Assembly (NCBI GenBank): GCA_949357655.1
Contig: CASHTG010000009.1
Span: 62,001 to 126,000, forward strand
Source: Parascedosporium putredinis
Lineage: Eukaryota > Ascomycota > Sordariomycetes > Microascales > Microascaceae
Reading direction: 5' to 3'
DNA length: 64,000 nucleotides
How positions within the stretch are numbered: position 1 is the stretch's first letter; every line of letters begins with the position of its first letter. The translations under genes were made by a program, and so were the position numbers. Shown one piece after another: positions 23,943-37,500 of this stretch. Below the pieces are notes generated by a model. That model was not told the DNA's origin and ran no database searches. It worked only from the letters and a program-made list of their open reading frames with translations.

Positions 23943-25491
23943 ATGGCTGGCTCGTCGTCCTCATCTTCCTCCTTTGCAGCTTCGACCCAGAGCCGCACAC
24001 CCTCCAACCCCCAGCCATACGTCAGCCCGCTGGACTCAACGTGGACTCCGACATCTGGGACCTCTGGTGCTTCTGGTATATCTGCACCTAGCTCTCAGGG
24101 CTCCTCTCTCCCGGCGTCACAGCTCGCACCCCTCGATCTGGGCCCCCGGGATACGAAGCCATTATGTAGGAACCCACCCGTCACCCTCTGTGCTTGGTCC
24201 CTAGCTGGCCCCTGGACAAATTTTAATGCTAATGTGTCGCCCTTCTACGATTAGAACTCTTTACGAGAATACCTCAAAAGAAAAAACCGTGTATCTTGGC
24301 CCGTGGGAAATCGTCGGCTCGCACGAGCGCCGAGTGACCTGGCAATGCACTTATAGAAACGAACTTTTAGAGCATTTCGGTATGTAAGGCCGTGTTCTCT
24401 TTGGCAAATGATGTACACAGGCGCATCTACGCGTCCACGCTGAGCCCTAAACTCACCACGCCGAGCTGACTCGATCCGGGAATAGTACCGATGGAAGACA
24501 TTTATCCTCATACCCTTCACGCTCGCCACAGGCCATATACCGACGCAGCAGATATCGAGCGTTTCCTCACTTTTCGCGTCCCACATCGCATTCGGTATAC
24601 GGGTGAAGACGGGACAGTATCATTCGATGGAATAATGCAGGTCAAATATGAATTTACTAGTGTCGATAGCTCAGTTCGCTTTCAAGGCGACGTGCGGGGC
24701 AAGGCTTTTCTCGATTATTATGATGTTGACGTCGTCTGGTCTGATACCAACAACCGCACCGACCGTTTCGGGAATATCAGGGGCATGGGACTTGTTCAAC
24801 GAGTCAAACTCTGGCGTGACAACTACTCAAATCTTCACTCCATAACAGTCTTCGCAAACCGATCCTCAAGGCGCTATCATGAGTACGATGTACATTGGTT
24901 CGAGGCTGAGCCTAAATCAAAGGATGATCGTGCTAAGCAGTTAAGACTGACGGTCAGAGGCCGCCGTGGAAGTACCTCTGACCTTGGAAGGCGGTTTTCG
25001 TTCAATCGCATACGGCCGCGCCAGAGGTCTGTACCTGGATCTGGGCCTGTCGAATCTCCACCCACTGCTGCTGTCAGCTTGGAGATCAAGTATCTTGGAC
25101 TACAGTTTAGTCACCGAGACGGTAAGTTTGTCGATGCCCTCTAGAGTTCCCCTGCAGCGAGAAATTATAGCTCGGACTAGCAACTCTTGGGCGCTCGCCC
25201 TTATCAGTTGCGCCGTTCGTTTTCTGGTATCGGCGCAACGCCCTACCCCCGCGGGCATGCTTTCGCGATGCTGACATTTCCCAAACCGCGAAACCATTAG
25301 ATTATCGTCGATTTCTTGAAGCTTGGATCTATGCACATGATTCGGATAGCGAATTCCAGGGGGTACCATTTCCTCAGCACCACATTGAACTTGAATCCCC
25401 TCAGATTCTTCCTTTACCATCCGAGCTCAGTGGTAGCCTTCAACCCGTTCTTGAGCCAGATTCTGATGGAGACAGTCATCGCGGAAGATGA
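23943..25491 (+). CDS. unrecognised four-exon protein, one frame break
   Basis: I do not recognise this family. Exons 23943-24165, 24255-24379, 24486-25121, 25301-25491 give about 391 residues, and all four junctions keep phase if one base is added to the C run 24143-24147. The first ~70 residues are Ser, Thr and Pro rich and look disordered. Then comes a compact region: TVYLGPWEIVGSHERRVTW, a central part beginning FLTFRVPHRIRYTGEDGTVSFDG, and two conserved-looking stretches, KVKYEF-like QVKYEFTSVDSSVRFQGDVRG and HSITVFANRSSRRYHEYDVHWF. The beta-strand-rich pattern and lack of signal peptide or membrane segment suggest a soluble domain. A basic Arg-rich stretch (RGRRGSTSDLGRRFSFNRIRPRQR) follows, then an acidic tail. 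Evidence for a real gene: consistent GT..AG introns, long open exon 3 (636 nt) and phase closure. Function unknown. Confidence 0.72.
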
Positions 25492-27557
25492 TACAAAGAG
25501 CATGAGTAGTATAGATGGTCTCGCACATTTTCTCTCATGGGGGGGTTAGAGCTGGGCCGGAGTTTACGCCTCAATGTTGGGGAGTGTATCTCAGGGCAGG
25601 TGCAACCCGAAGATAAGGTCCTGGAAGAAAAGTCGACGGCTTCCGTCCCCTAACAGGCTCCTTAGGAGCTAGCGAGTGTCGTCTTGAAATACAACCCCAC
25701 CCATACTCGCAATCCTAGCACCGGGAGCCTCTCCTAGCAGACCTCGGCGACGCAAGACCAACTTGAATGACGCATTTGCATCGACTTGGGAGTCAAGTGA
25801 CCGGCTTAGTTCGCTCTTTATCAAAAGCAGTCTCAGGCAGTCTTGCCCCGGACAGATAAAGAGAGGATTCGATCAGCAGGTTATGTTGTCTTTTTCTATT
25901 TTTTTTAATACCTGACGCTAATGCTAATGGTGAGACCTCGACCTATTCAATCCTTTCCGGCATGTTGGACGGAGTGTCTTGCATACCCATCTAAACTAGA
26001 CCTGGTCTTGGGGCGGACCGCGCCCTATTACCACCTCCCCGCCTCGCTCGGACAAGAACCGCAACTCCTAACATTTCTACGTAGGGGCGGCTCTATCCAC
26101 TAACCTCATGTTCTAACACCTCGTTCCAATGGCCGCCACTCGCGCGGTTATCCAATTACGTCTTGCTTCTCCCAATTCGGCATGCGAACTTACCTCATGT
26201 ACCTGAGGCGGGGTGGAAGATCACGTTGCTCCGGAAAGCAGTAGTCCCAAATGGCGGGAGGGACCCAATTGTCGCATGAGAGTCGAGCCACGAGGCCAGC
26301 GACTGACCCTGATAACGAGAATCTCAGGGCCATGTCAATCTAAACGACTTGAAAAACAATTCTTGAGTCCAGCCTATGTTGTCTAGTAATCGGATCAAAG
26401 ATGGACGAAGGTGGTTTCGAGTAGGAAAGAATAACAAGAAAGAGAAGAAAGAACGGAATGAGACCGAACGGTGGGAAGGGCGCCTAATCCTGCAAACCCC
26501 GGGCTACGTCATTCCACAACTGTCAGTCGCATTTCGTGATGGAGCGGCTGGGGGAGGGCTACGCTGTGGGGTGTCCGTGTCGTATCCATTGTTTTTAACA
26601 GACCCCTCTTCCCCCAATACACCCCCTAGAGTTCCAATCCCGGGCCAATTCTCCCTTTGCCATTCCCGCGACAAACTTGACCCGAGAGCTTGAGACTTGC
26701 TCGCTATGAATGTCTTGGGCCGCAGCTGGGAAAGTTGGATTCCCCTCCTTAGTTCCTTCAATCATTCCCGTCCATTCTCATATCGTGAGCACCGCTTTGT
26801 CCAACTTACCTAGAGGTGCTTGGTGCCGCCTACATTTCGCAGCAAATTCCGCCTGCTCCTCCTGCCTTCTTCAGGCTTAGCCGTAGGATAACAGATATCT
26901 GGCACGCGTTTACGTGTATGGATCAACTGCTAGGCATCGGGAGACATCAAAACAATCACAGATGGATCATAGAGCGAATGGAGGGTTATTCCTTCAGCTA
27001 TAGATTCCAAAGAAGTAAAATATAACAACGTCTTTGCTATTAGATTCCAAATCATCTTTACCTTGCCGCCTAAACCTTTTGACGCCGGGGAGCAAGAGAG
27101 AACAAGTTTGAACAAGCAAGATGTGGGTACATGTAGACCTTTTCTTTTGAAGAAAAAAGAAAGAAAAAGTAACCAACAACGCCATAAGTCCTGTTTAGAA
27201 CGTCCCTCCCGATGAGAGAAGATCCTCGAATCCCAAAAGTTGCCCGCCCGTGATCTTTCGCGTGTCTAATATATATATCCTGAGGCAACCATCGCTTTTC
27301 TCCGGCAGATTCCCAACCCAAGAAAAAAATAAAAAATAAAAAATAAAAAATCCCAAAGCATAAAAAGAAAAAAGCAAACTCAACCCAAAGCAAAAGGCAA
27401 GAAAACTCCCGTGTGCTAGAACAGATACATAAGCCGAATCCAAGTAGGATCGGGTTCTGTGAGAATCGTGGACGTGTCTACAAGAGAGGATGGGAGGAGG
27501 AGAAGGTATGGTCGGTGGCGGTGGTGCTGCACAGTCTACACCAGAGTTCCGACATTT
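25492..27557. other. 2.1 kb convergent intergenic region
   Basis: This lies between the ends of the unknown gene and the C2H2 gene. It contains short frames only, plus an A-rich stretch with AAAAAAT-type repeats near 27325-27350 that on the minus strand lies downstream of the C2H2 stop. No recognisable gene. Confidence 0.4.
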
Positions 27558-28460
27558 TTAGGCGCCCTCTTGACATGCGACAGCCATGGCCAACGCGTCG
27601 AGGCCGTTGCGAGGATTGGGACTTGTAACGTGCTGGCTCATTAAGGGTAGATTGAGCCCTCGCAAATCCCACACACCTGTGGCAGGCGAGGCCAGGGGCG
27701 TAGCGTGGGTTGGTGTCGGAGGTCCGTATTGTCCGTATTCTAGCGTCAGGTGGTCCCGTGGCCGGTGGCTCGAAGTTCGCGTAGAGATACCGAGCTTTCT
27801 TGTTGAAGACGATGAAGAGGAAGTCTTCCCGGCCCTCTGGGAGCTAGAAGCTCTGGATTTATCCTTGTAATGCGTTTCAAGATGCTGCTTCATATTGTCT
27901 GCCCGTGTAAACTTCTTCTGGCATCCGGGAAAGGTGCATTGCACCGCCTTTTCCGCAGTGTGGATTTTAGAATGCCGCGAAGCGTGACCCGAAGTCGTGA
28001 AAGTCTTCTCACATCCATGGCTATCGCGGTAGCGGCATGGATACCTCTTCGCCGATCGTTCCGGAACAGCAGGAGTAGAAGGGATATCATCCTCATACGA
28101 GGCCGATCGAGTAGACTCGGAGAACGAGCTATGCTTCCGGCTCACATCCGCACCATATTCCTCATATCCGGATTGTCCCGAGGCATAGAGATACTGACGA
28201 GAGTAATCGAAGGCTACTGACGGTGTAAGTGGGGATAATGGGTCGTTGCTTGGGCTGATGGAGTCGTAGGAATCGGATCGCAGGAGCTCCGGCGTGTGTG
28301 GCGATGATGAACTACTCCTTGAAGAAGCATAATGCTGGCTTAAGTGCTGGCTAGAAGTGCGGCGGTGGGGTCGGAGAGACGAAGAGTTGTAGTAGGAATC
28401 ATAAACAGGCTCATCATTCAACAGCGAAACTCGCCGTCCAGAAGCGTCTCGGGCATGCAT
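27558..28460 (-). CDS. C2H2 zinc-finger transcription factor, NRG1-like fingers
   Basis: Single-exon gene of 300 residues with no frame break. Two C2H2 fingers: the first uses C142, C150, H163 and H167 (long Cys-Cys spacing, with FTTSGHASRHSKIH), the second C175, C180, H193 and H197 (FTRADNMKQHLETH). The TTSGH/RxDN pairing resembles fungal Nrg1-type repressors. The N-terminal 135 residues are Ser, Tyr and Pro rich, with SP and TP sites; the part after the fingers is basic and Ser-rich, and the C-terminus has PNPRNGLDALAMAV. Binding of a C-rich site is inferred from the finger type. The gene is isolated: nearest neighbour upstream is more than 15 kb away. It could be a developmental or stress regulator, but the sequence does not show which. 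Confidence 0.88.
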   Translation of the reverse strand: MHARDASGRRVSLLNDEPVYDSYYNSSSLRPHRRTSSQHLSQHYASSRSSSSSPHTPELLRSDSYDSISPSNDPLSPLTPSVAFDYSRQYLYASGQSGYEEYGADVSRKHSSFSESTRSASYEDDIPSTPAVPERSAKRYPCRYRDSHGCEKTFTTSGHASRHSKIHTAEKAVQCTFPGCQKKFTRADNMKQHLETHYKDKSRASSSQRAGKTSSSSSSTRKLGISTRTSSHRPRDHLTLEYGQYGPPTPTHATPLASPATGVWDLRGLNLPLMSQHVTSPNPRNGLDALAMAVACQEGA

Positions 28461-30995
28461 AGTAATAGTGGTGTGAAAAAGAAAGCCGAGTATTGAAAGA
28501 TAGTCCGGATATGGCGTGAACAGTTACGCTCAAAAGCCTGTCTTGTCTAACTGATAGGAACGGTCTAGGTGCAAAATAAGAATGGAGTTTGGGGCGACTA
28601 TCTGGGGTCGGGGAACCGCCCAAGAATATCGTTTAATGGTGCGAATTTCGTGAGCCTTGCTAAATCAATTGAGCACTGGGCTAGCCAGAGTGGGGGATTC
28701 CAAGTTAAGCTGGTGATTGAAAGGGAGGCGCAAAGTGACGTTGTTGCTCGAGACGAGATCAACTCAGGTAAAAGCGGCAGTGGTGCAAGCAGGTAGATAT
28801 AAACCAGTGCAGGCAAATGCGGGGTGGTGCCTGGTCGGAAGGTTGTAATGGCAAGGAGGAGAAGAAAGCGAAGGCTAAATAGACTTGCAAGAAAATAAAA
28901 GGAGAAAAACGAGATGTTCTAAACAGAAAAAAGCTTTGGAGAACGAGCGAGGGAGGGACTTTATGGGTCGTTTGCTTCGATGCGCTGGGCTGGTGGAAGA
29001 AGCTTGTGGTGGTTCAACGAGCAAAGGGGATACGAAGGGGTGGAAAGCTTTTAAGGACCACCCTCAACTGGCTACAAGATGTAGGAAGCTTTTTTTTTTC
29101 GGGAACAAGGGCAGAAGTGGGGTGGGGTGGGAGGACATGGGGCGTGAAGGGGTGTGTAAGGGCGTGCGGGTGGCATTATATGGAGGGTGTGCGTAACTAG
29201 AATAATAACACAGAGAGGACTTCATGTTAGGATGGGATCGGACCCATCATGAATTTGATGCCGGAAAAAGAATCGAATGGCTTTCTTGGACCCCTGCCAG
29301 GCTCTGTTGGAAGCATGGAGCTCTTGCACCTGCCGCATTGCTGTTCAAGAGAAGCACGAAGTACACCAAAGTACCGTGCCCGGATCTTTGTACGTACACC
29401 TATCAGGTACTTCAGGACCGATTGCTCAACTTCGAGAGCGATGGCAGTGGCCCTTGGTCGTGTTCTCAGGGCGGGGACTGCGGAAGCGTGCTGTTCCAGG
29501 TATTGGGCCGTGTCACTGCCTGCATCCTGGATCCATCCCTCCAGGGCTGTATCTCTTGGTGGATGTATTCGCAATGCCCAATCTTGCCAAGTAACATATC
29601 AATTGATCTCGACTAGAGATGCAGCAACATCTCTAGACCTTTCAACACAACGCCGCTGCCAGTAATCAATAGCTGTCATTGCCTGCGGGGACTCTCAAAA
29701 ATTTCCCCTCCCTTTTCCCCTTTGCAACCCTTTCTATCTTGTCCTAATTCCTTTGTTATCTTACGCCCATGGTGAGAACGACCCAGCTATCTTCAGGAAC
29801 CTAATTTATGGCGCGACTTCGAGCCTCGGGATTGAACCGTTCCCAAGGTCGGGAACCTACATTGGCTAAGATAGCGAGAGGTCCACTCTTTGATGACTCT
29901 GTCAGCAACCTCGCGGTTTGGTAAGGGCCAATTCTTACGGTGGGTACGTCGAAACAAACGGGGTACCTGGAGTCCGTGGTTCCCAAAGATGGTAAATTCA
30001 AGGAAGAACAAGTTGAGGGGAAAAGCGCCTGGAGCGGAACATCCTTCGAGGATGGGATTTTCGTCGAAAACTGGGGTTTGCCATGCATGAAACCTCGAAC
30101 ACCCATGGTTGGCGCTGTTGCAGGTCTCACCGGAGACCTGCGATGAAGACGGGGCGGACTCCGTTACCAAAGAACTCCGTGTCTCTCAAACAAAAGTTTT
30201 AAGGCCCCTGCTCCAGACTCCTCTCCGACAAGGACTGGAGCCTTCAGAGCTTCTCCACAGTTGGAAGGGTTGTATCAAGCGCATATGATATTATCGTATT
30301 ACCAAAGCGGTTATGAAGCAAAGATCAGATCAGCACCCTCCTCTTCCCTACTCACCCGGGACAAAGGAGGGAGCTGGCGATAAAGTCACGGAGAGGCCGG
30401 TAGTGGCCAGTTTTGCGCCAGACGTCTCCAGTGTGGCCAAATTATTCCTGATAAATGGCCATGCTAGCACAGCATTCTTACAATGGAGGAAAAGATCCAC
30501 TTTGTGATTCAGTTTTACCGAATCAATCCATAGAGTCTTCGCTTGCCGGACTTGTGAAAATCATTGGAGGATTGAAGGATCGTGGTAGCTTTGAAGAACA
30601 CCTGGGCACTAGCCCTGCAGCCCCTCAAGGTTGTTCTGATTGAGACTCCGCCAGAGTGGAGGGGGAAGCACAATTACATCACCATCGTAAACACCCGCAG
30701 TAACTTCCCATGCCCATCATGCCACGGGTGCCACGGCGCCACCAGTCGTCGCTCCCATCCAGCCTGCAGCCATTACATTAAATCCCCGCATTTCCTCATA
30801 CAGATGGGATGGGATTGACGGGAACGGGAAATCAGGGAGTTGGAAAAGGAGAAGGAGATAAATGGGATTTAAAGCCCTCCGGAAAGAGAGTGAGGCCACC
30901 CCAATTTCCCGGGTAGGATCATTGATGGTACTTCTCCCTGCACATGGCCCTGTTTTGACAAGTGAGGTGCTCTTGATCTTCCAGCGCCCTTTCTC

Positions 30996-31019
30996 TTTTT
31001 TTTTTTTTTTTAAAAAAAA
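30996..31019. repeat. poly-T followed by poly-A
   Basis: Sixteen T directly followed by eight A. A low-complexity tract whose length may be under-called. Confidence 0.8.
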
Positions 31020-34000
31020 TTTACTGGGCTTCTGAATTTGGTCCATTCGGTTGATGGATTATTGGATTTGTGGTAGAGCATGCATCCATGTTATCGAATG
31101 TCCTGACGAAAAGTGTACCTACATACCACCCCGAAGTTATGCTTGCAGGCACACACCCTAGGCCGCTTCGTGATGTTACGACAACGCAGTGCAGCAACCC
31201 GCAAACTCTCTCGTACCCTGGTGGCGTACTGATGACGAGAGAGGCCTCAAGCTGGAGAAAGAGTTCAAATGACCTCGACCATATCTGATGCTGCCGCAGC
31301 CCCATCCGGCTCCTCGTTCCTGGACCTGTCAACACGCCAAGCTTACATTTTGCCCAATAGAGCATGGCTGACTTCGTTATACTCGCCGAGCCGCTTCGGC
31401 CCCCGGTGCACCCACCTAGCAATCATCAATTCCCGAGACCACGTTGAATTTCGAGGTGGAAGTCGGTCACTGGGTCTGTCCGAGCTAATGAGAGATGGAG
31501 GACACTCATGAAAAATAAAGATTACACACCGAGACCTATTGCAGGGCAAATGGGGTTCACATGTCAATGCTACCTACCTTGTAGAACTTGAACGGTAGGA
31601 AAAGGTGTTGCGCTCGCAGTTTTGCCCACGAACCCGCCCCCCTTCCCAATTCTCGATATTAGGTTTGATAGAATTCGTTTTAGCAGCGAACCGTTTCAAT
31701 TACGGCAGACCCAATTCGTTGATACTGAGCTCTACAGTACATTAAGTAAGGTCACCAAAGACCAAAGAACGACTGGAAGCTCATTCACCAAATCAGCTGA
31801 CTGGATGGGACGGGGCCGCGGGGGAAGTAGGAAGGCCGGGGGTAGAATTTGAGGTTGAAAGGTTAGTTGCAAAAAGCTCAATGTGGCTTTGTCATGGCGA
31901 CGTCATTTTGATGCTACTTGTAGAATCCTCACGAGAACTGGGGGCGTAACTGGCTGGCTCTAATAATGATACCGAGGTGCCCCAAACAGAATTGTTGTCC
32001 AGGGGCTGGCGGGGGTGAGTTTTGCCTTGAGCCGTGACATTCATGTTCGCAGGGGGTCAGGGAGAAGAGTAAACCTTCCCTATCTGGAGCGACGGTGTGC
32101 CGACAGCCAACCGGCCCCAGTCAGCTCCACACCCCACCAGGAGGCCCTTCAGGGACTTGGAACCCTGAATTTCCTGACATCTGGGCGTTGGACCCTTCGC
32201 ATTGCGCCCCCCCACTTTCCCTCGCCCCTTTTCCCCTTCGTTTGAACTTCCTCATGCTCCTCGTGGCTACCGCTGGCCCCTCTTCTTCCTCCTTGCCCCA
32301 CCAGCACCCTCGTGTGAAAGCACGAACGCCGGCTTCTCCATGCATTACCCGGTGGACAAATGGAAACTTGTGCACACCCACCCCACTCAACGAAAAGTCC
32401 TTTCTGAACTCAAGCGAACATTGCATTGTTTTATCACTTCCAAATACTTTAACACTCGTTAAGGTTAGTAGAAGATTTCGAGGCCTATTTATCAATAGAA
32501 GCTATAAAAATGAAGAAGAGCTAGCTGACAGCACCTCGGGCTTTTTATTCGAGTGCCTCCTTCCACTCCGAATTTAAAGCACTGATGATGGATGGATGTT
32601 ACTTATCTTTAGGTGCCCATCTTGACAGGCGCCTCCGGTGTCCGGCATTATTGTAGGCTCAATGTCTCGGACCGCCTCTGAGACCCTTTCCTTCCCTCCT
32701 CACTGAAAAAGGAGAAAAAAAGAATACCGAAAAGAAACTTTCAATAACTTGCTCGAATTCGTACTTCCCCAATGGTCCCTTTGCAACTTTCCCATTCCTC
32801 CTTGGCGACGGAAAGTTTGTCTGCACCTTGACAGCAAAATAACGTCATCGCCGACGCACCCCGTCAACCAATAATCGGCGTAATCGGGGTTGGTAGCTTG
32901 TCGAAGTTGAGAAGTTCAGGGCGGAGCTCCTTGAAAGCGGGGCCTATTGACGGATGAGGGAAAGTACTTGCATTGCGGTGGAGGGAATGCTCCGCACACC
33001 AACGTGGCCTCTCTCTCTTGGGAGCAAAAGTCTAGCTTGAGGAAAGGGAGTCTTGGGAGTATTCATTCTTCGAACAACACTGACGGTATTATTATGACTG
33101 GCCCGTCCCTCGAGGCGGGGTCAAATATTTCGACTCGCGAGCCTGGCGTTCCCTTTGACTGGGACCTCATGAGGTTATACTTGTAGAGCCACAGGAAAGC
33201 TCGCTCCCAGGGTCCTTTCGTTGCAGGTTCACGCCGGGGATGTCCCCGTGATAGGGTGTGGAAACGTGAACGGCAAGATCGAGACTAGCAAGCGTGGTGC
33301 TGAGTTGTCATATTCCCGCCCACAGCTCAATCGCGGTCACAGCGAAGTACAATCACTCCCTCTGTCCGACCTCCAACGTTTTTCCCCAGATCGCCGATTA
33401 CCAAGTTCCGCATCTCTAGATATCCAACGTCAGTCAGCGATTCGTCTGGTTGAACCTTGATACTGGCCAGCTGGATAAACCCCTGCCCCCATACTTTAGC
33501 TCCCGGTCATGGCTGGCCAATCTGCAGGCTGTACCGAGGTATGAGCCTCGAGATTAGAGCAAGAGAAGTTGCGAATAGTATCAATGCCTGCAGACAAGGA
33601 TGTTGCTGGAGTACCATCGTAAGCCTGATCTTTCCGATTGTATTCCCTGTGTAGCTAGATAGCCTCTCGCTCCACCTGCATTTATCTAGTCTTTTATGCC
33701 CTCCGGGGCTTGAGCTTACTTCCTCAGCCTGACAGCCAAGGAATAGGGATCAAGGAATGCGCTTCAACCATAAGGCCAGCATACTTCTATCTTGCTAAGT
33801 AGGGTGATATTGACGAATAATACATAGATTTGGGTGGAAGATTTCCTATGGAGAAAGCAGTTCTCTAATAGATAATATATGGAGATCTGAATTGGGGGAT
33901 AGGAGGAGCCTTTGTGTGTGTTTTTGTTTTCGTGTTTTCGTGTTTTTTTTTTGCCCCCAACATTCCAACATTCTCCAGCTGGCTTCTCTCAATGTTGATC

Positions 34001-34479
34001 AATCTCACCACAAACTGGCCCACAGAGCATACCGAGTGATTTCGTCACCCTACAGGACATAACCCCAGTCCCGTCATCGTCTGTGGACTTTGTACAGAGC
34101 AGAAGGGTGATTAGTGGCTAGAAACAGGGTCCTGCCTCCCCTCCCCGCATTAGAGGTGCAGCTATGGAGCTCAAAACAGGGATAAAAGGGTCCCCGAGGC
34201 GCCTCGGTAGTAGTGCTGCAACTCTCCAGCGTTGAAAGAGGCGCCACAAAAAGAAAGCAAAGCGGGGTCCTCTTTCGAGCTCGAGGGTTGAGGGTGGGTT
34301 TTCTCTGACATTTCAAAACTGCGAGACGAGGGAGGTAAAAGAGTTGTGGTTTGCGATTGTTCTCCGCATCCCAATTATTTTCGCGGCCACTTTGAAGTTT
34401 TGGCACTAATCGAGTAATGCAATAAGCCTCGGGATGGATAGGGTTATAGAGGCACATCCATGTTTGCTCGGGCATCTCC

Positions 34480-34506
34480 AAAAAAAAAAAAAAAAAAAAA
34501 AAAAAA
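34480..34506. repeat. poly-A run
   Basis: Twenty-seven consecutive A, followed by further A-rich sequence. The longest mononucleotide run in the window. Confidence 0.9.
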
Positions 34507-37500
34507 GAAAAAGAAAAACCAAGATCCATTGATGAGGTAAAAGTAAGAAAACAGAGGAAGAACTACAGGGTGCTTCTTCTACATAGTGGCTCTCCTCGCA
34601 CTCTCAAGTCTCACCCTCTTCAATCCTGGGTGGGAGAATCTTGAAAAAGTTCTAGTGTTACTGGTCCCTACCTTGACGTAGAGGGGGCGCCGAGTAGGCG
34701 GGGCGCCGAGGGAACGAGTTTTGCCTGCTCCCCGATCCCAGAGTGAGCGGGGAAGCAGCGAAGTTTCTCGATCTAAGACTTCGCAGCAGATCGATTGACC
34801 CTCCCCCAATTTGAGGACAAAACGACAATCCAAGCGAGTGCTCTGGCGAGATGGGAAACTCGCTCCAGGTTACAATCTGCATGTATTACACAGGTATCCG
34901 TTTTAAGTGGACATGAAGGATTCAGAAATGAGGAAACCGCACGGCTAAGGACGGCAGGACAGAAGCAAAAATGCTGGGCCAAAGGTAAGAACGCCCCCGC
35001 TGTCCCTTTGTAATCCCGCGCCTGGGCCGTCGTTCCATCCACGTCCAGTTTGTGGTAAGAGCTTACAACCCCCATCCATGTCCTTACAAGGCGACGTATA
35101 CCATCTCCGCCAACCAACACCTCCTGGTTTGCTGGCACTTTCTAACCCGCCATGCGGACCACTCCTCGTCTGCCTTGCGTCTTGCTATGTGCTCCGGAGC
35201 TACGAATGTACACTTGGCATTCCGTTGTACTCAGTCTTGCGGGATACCTCGCGTAACTCTAGAGGGAAAGGGTGTTCCACAACTTTCACACCTCCTTAAA
35301 TTCTGTCCCTCGAGAGTTAAAGGTTGGTTGCACGACAAGATGTCATGCTCTTGCTTCGCCATCCTCTCCACATATATCTCGACTCAGATAAAGAGTAGGT
35401 GTGTAAAGGTGTTTCTCCCAAAGATTATAGTATAAAGAATTTGAAGTATGATGAAGGGCCGGCACTCTATTTATCTATCTAACACATCCATAGATCAATT
35501 GATACGTCCCTCAGGATAGTCATCTCCTGGCTAGCTGGGCCTCTGTTGACTAACGAGATGGTTTGAGTACCCGAAGTGAAGCTCTGAAGCTAGCCGAGGA
35601 TCCTGCTTTGAAGAGGAGAATAACAACAAAGAACAATCGGGAAAGCGTAGCTTTCCCAAAAATTCAAATCGTTCCCTGACTAATATTAATACGATAAGCA
35701 AAAGATAAACGGAGAGGGAAGAGGGTTCAACACCAGAGCTGAATAGATTGACTACTGAACGGAACATCTATTGGCAAAGATGGAGGTGGTGTGAGAGAGC
35801 CCCGGTTGGGATGCGTGCCGGCCATCGAGAACAGAGGCAATGATCGAGGCGAGGGGGCAAAAATTGGCTCTGCCTTGGAAAAATTTCTGGATGTCCGGAA
35901 ATGAAGATTTGTTGCCGTTTCCCCAGTGTTTTTATTCTTTTGCCTCTTTGCCATTCCTACCCCCTTCCCTTCGGTATTTTCTCCATCACATCCATCCAAA
36001 CACCCTTTTTTCCTCCCGCCTTCTGTCTACTTCGTATATACAAAGTATTACAAAATATCTTAATGGGTCTGTTCCCCGAAGATTATCATTCCCCTCGTCT
36101 TCATTCAGAGCTGTATTCTTCGTATTCAGTGAGCAAGGAGAAGAAACTCGAAGGCCGCTATCACAGGATAATCAGCCCATTCGGCCTCTCGAGTTCACGG
36201 TGCTCGTGTTGGTTGATGAATGTTTCAAAACAACTACGACATCCGACAACAATAGTACAGCCTGGGAATCAAGCTCACGGGAAAAGCCAAGACCCCGGCC
36301 AAAGTACCCTGCTTGGCCCCCGTTCACTAGCTTTCACCTCCTCCCCGTGAGGGAGAGGGCGGCACACCGAGTGGCGGCTTCTTCATTGACCCACCACTCG
36401 TCTCAACTCTTTTATGTTAATGATTGTCAGGCACATCTTACCGAGTCGGAGAAGGCATTCCGGTTCCCATCAAGGCCCTGATTAACGCTTCCCGTTGACA
36501 GGTTGGCTGGGGCCGCTCCGCTTAGGGTGAGGGCGTCCCCGGTGCTTGCGGACGTCTGGCCCCGTCAAGAAATCTTCCCAGTTGCCAGTTGCCGGAGCAT
36601 CACTAGTCAGTCAATTTATGATACTTCGCATGTCGAAGTATGCATCGCACAACCGGAAGGTGGGGAACCGCAACTCTGAATGCGTTCTTTCGAACGGCTG
36701 GGGTAATACTCCCCTCCGGACCTTCATTGGCTTTTCTACCAGTTATGCGGTAGGACTCGTGGCTTTGGCACCGACTCAATCCGATCAATGTTGATGGTAA
36801 ATTGCTATGGGATACTCCCAGTAATAGTAGCCGCACCTGGACGGGGGCTAAGCTTGATGCTGCCCGCAGGCCTGTCAATCAAGTAGTTCAAAGATCCATA
36901 TGTATTACACCGGAATGGAATCTCTTAGTGTACCAGATTTTGGATTGTTGCACGATCCTTTTCTGCTTTCTGAGCGAGAACGATCCTCTGTGCCGCCGTT
37001 GCATTGGGGTGGTGGAGAAACGTGGGCTTGGGGTGTAAACCCAACACCAAAACTGTTATTATTTGCTTGGAGCAAGCTCCCAAAGTTGGTTAAAAGGTGA
37101 GGGGTGTTGCTAATTCCAGAGTACGCCGGTACATTGGCAGAGAATGGAGCCCGAGTTCCCTACCACCGTGCACTGAAAGCGTACATGTACTGAATATCAA
37201 TGAAAGGACGACGTAAAGAGCAAAGAAAGAATCGTCAAGTTTCAAGTCTTCAATTTCTTCTCGGGTATGGGTCTCACCTCACGCCAAGTCTTGTCTCTCG
37301 AGATGGTTATACCGAGGTAGTCTGGGTCTATTTGCTGAACGAGGAAATCGGCAGCCGCCAAATTTGACCGCCGCCTCATACTCGATTCCTTGCCTTCTCC
37401 TTCGCCAAATATACTGGGTATATGGTGAATCTATTTAATCTCCTCAACTCCATGAACTACCTTCCTCCATTGATGAATGGATTACGATCCACTGGCTCCG

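Noticed and set aside
14614..25491. a secondary-metabolite or nutrient gene cluster
   Set aside because: Only a regulator, one carrier and one unknown protein are present; no biosynthetic enzymes.
29815..29850. tRNA-like B box on the minus strand (GGTTCAATCCC)
   Set aside because: The T-stem arms do not pair and no A box or acceptor stem is present.
35840..36481. 213-codon plus-strand open frame in the gene-free interval
   Set aside because: Low-complexity, Ser/Pro/Phe-rich translation of CT-rich DNA with a competing frame of similar length; no domain. A small gene starting at 36063 is possible but unsupported.
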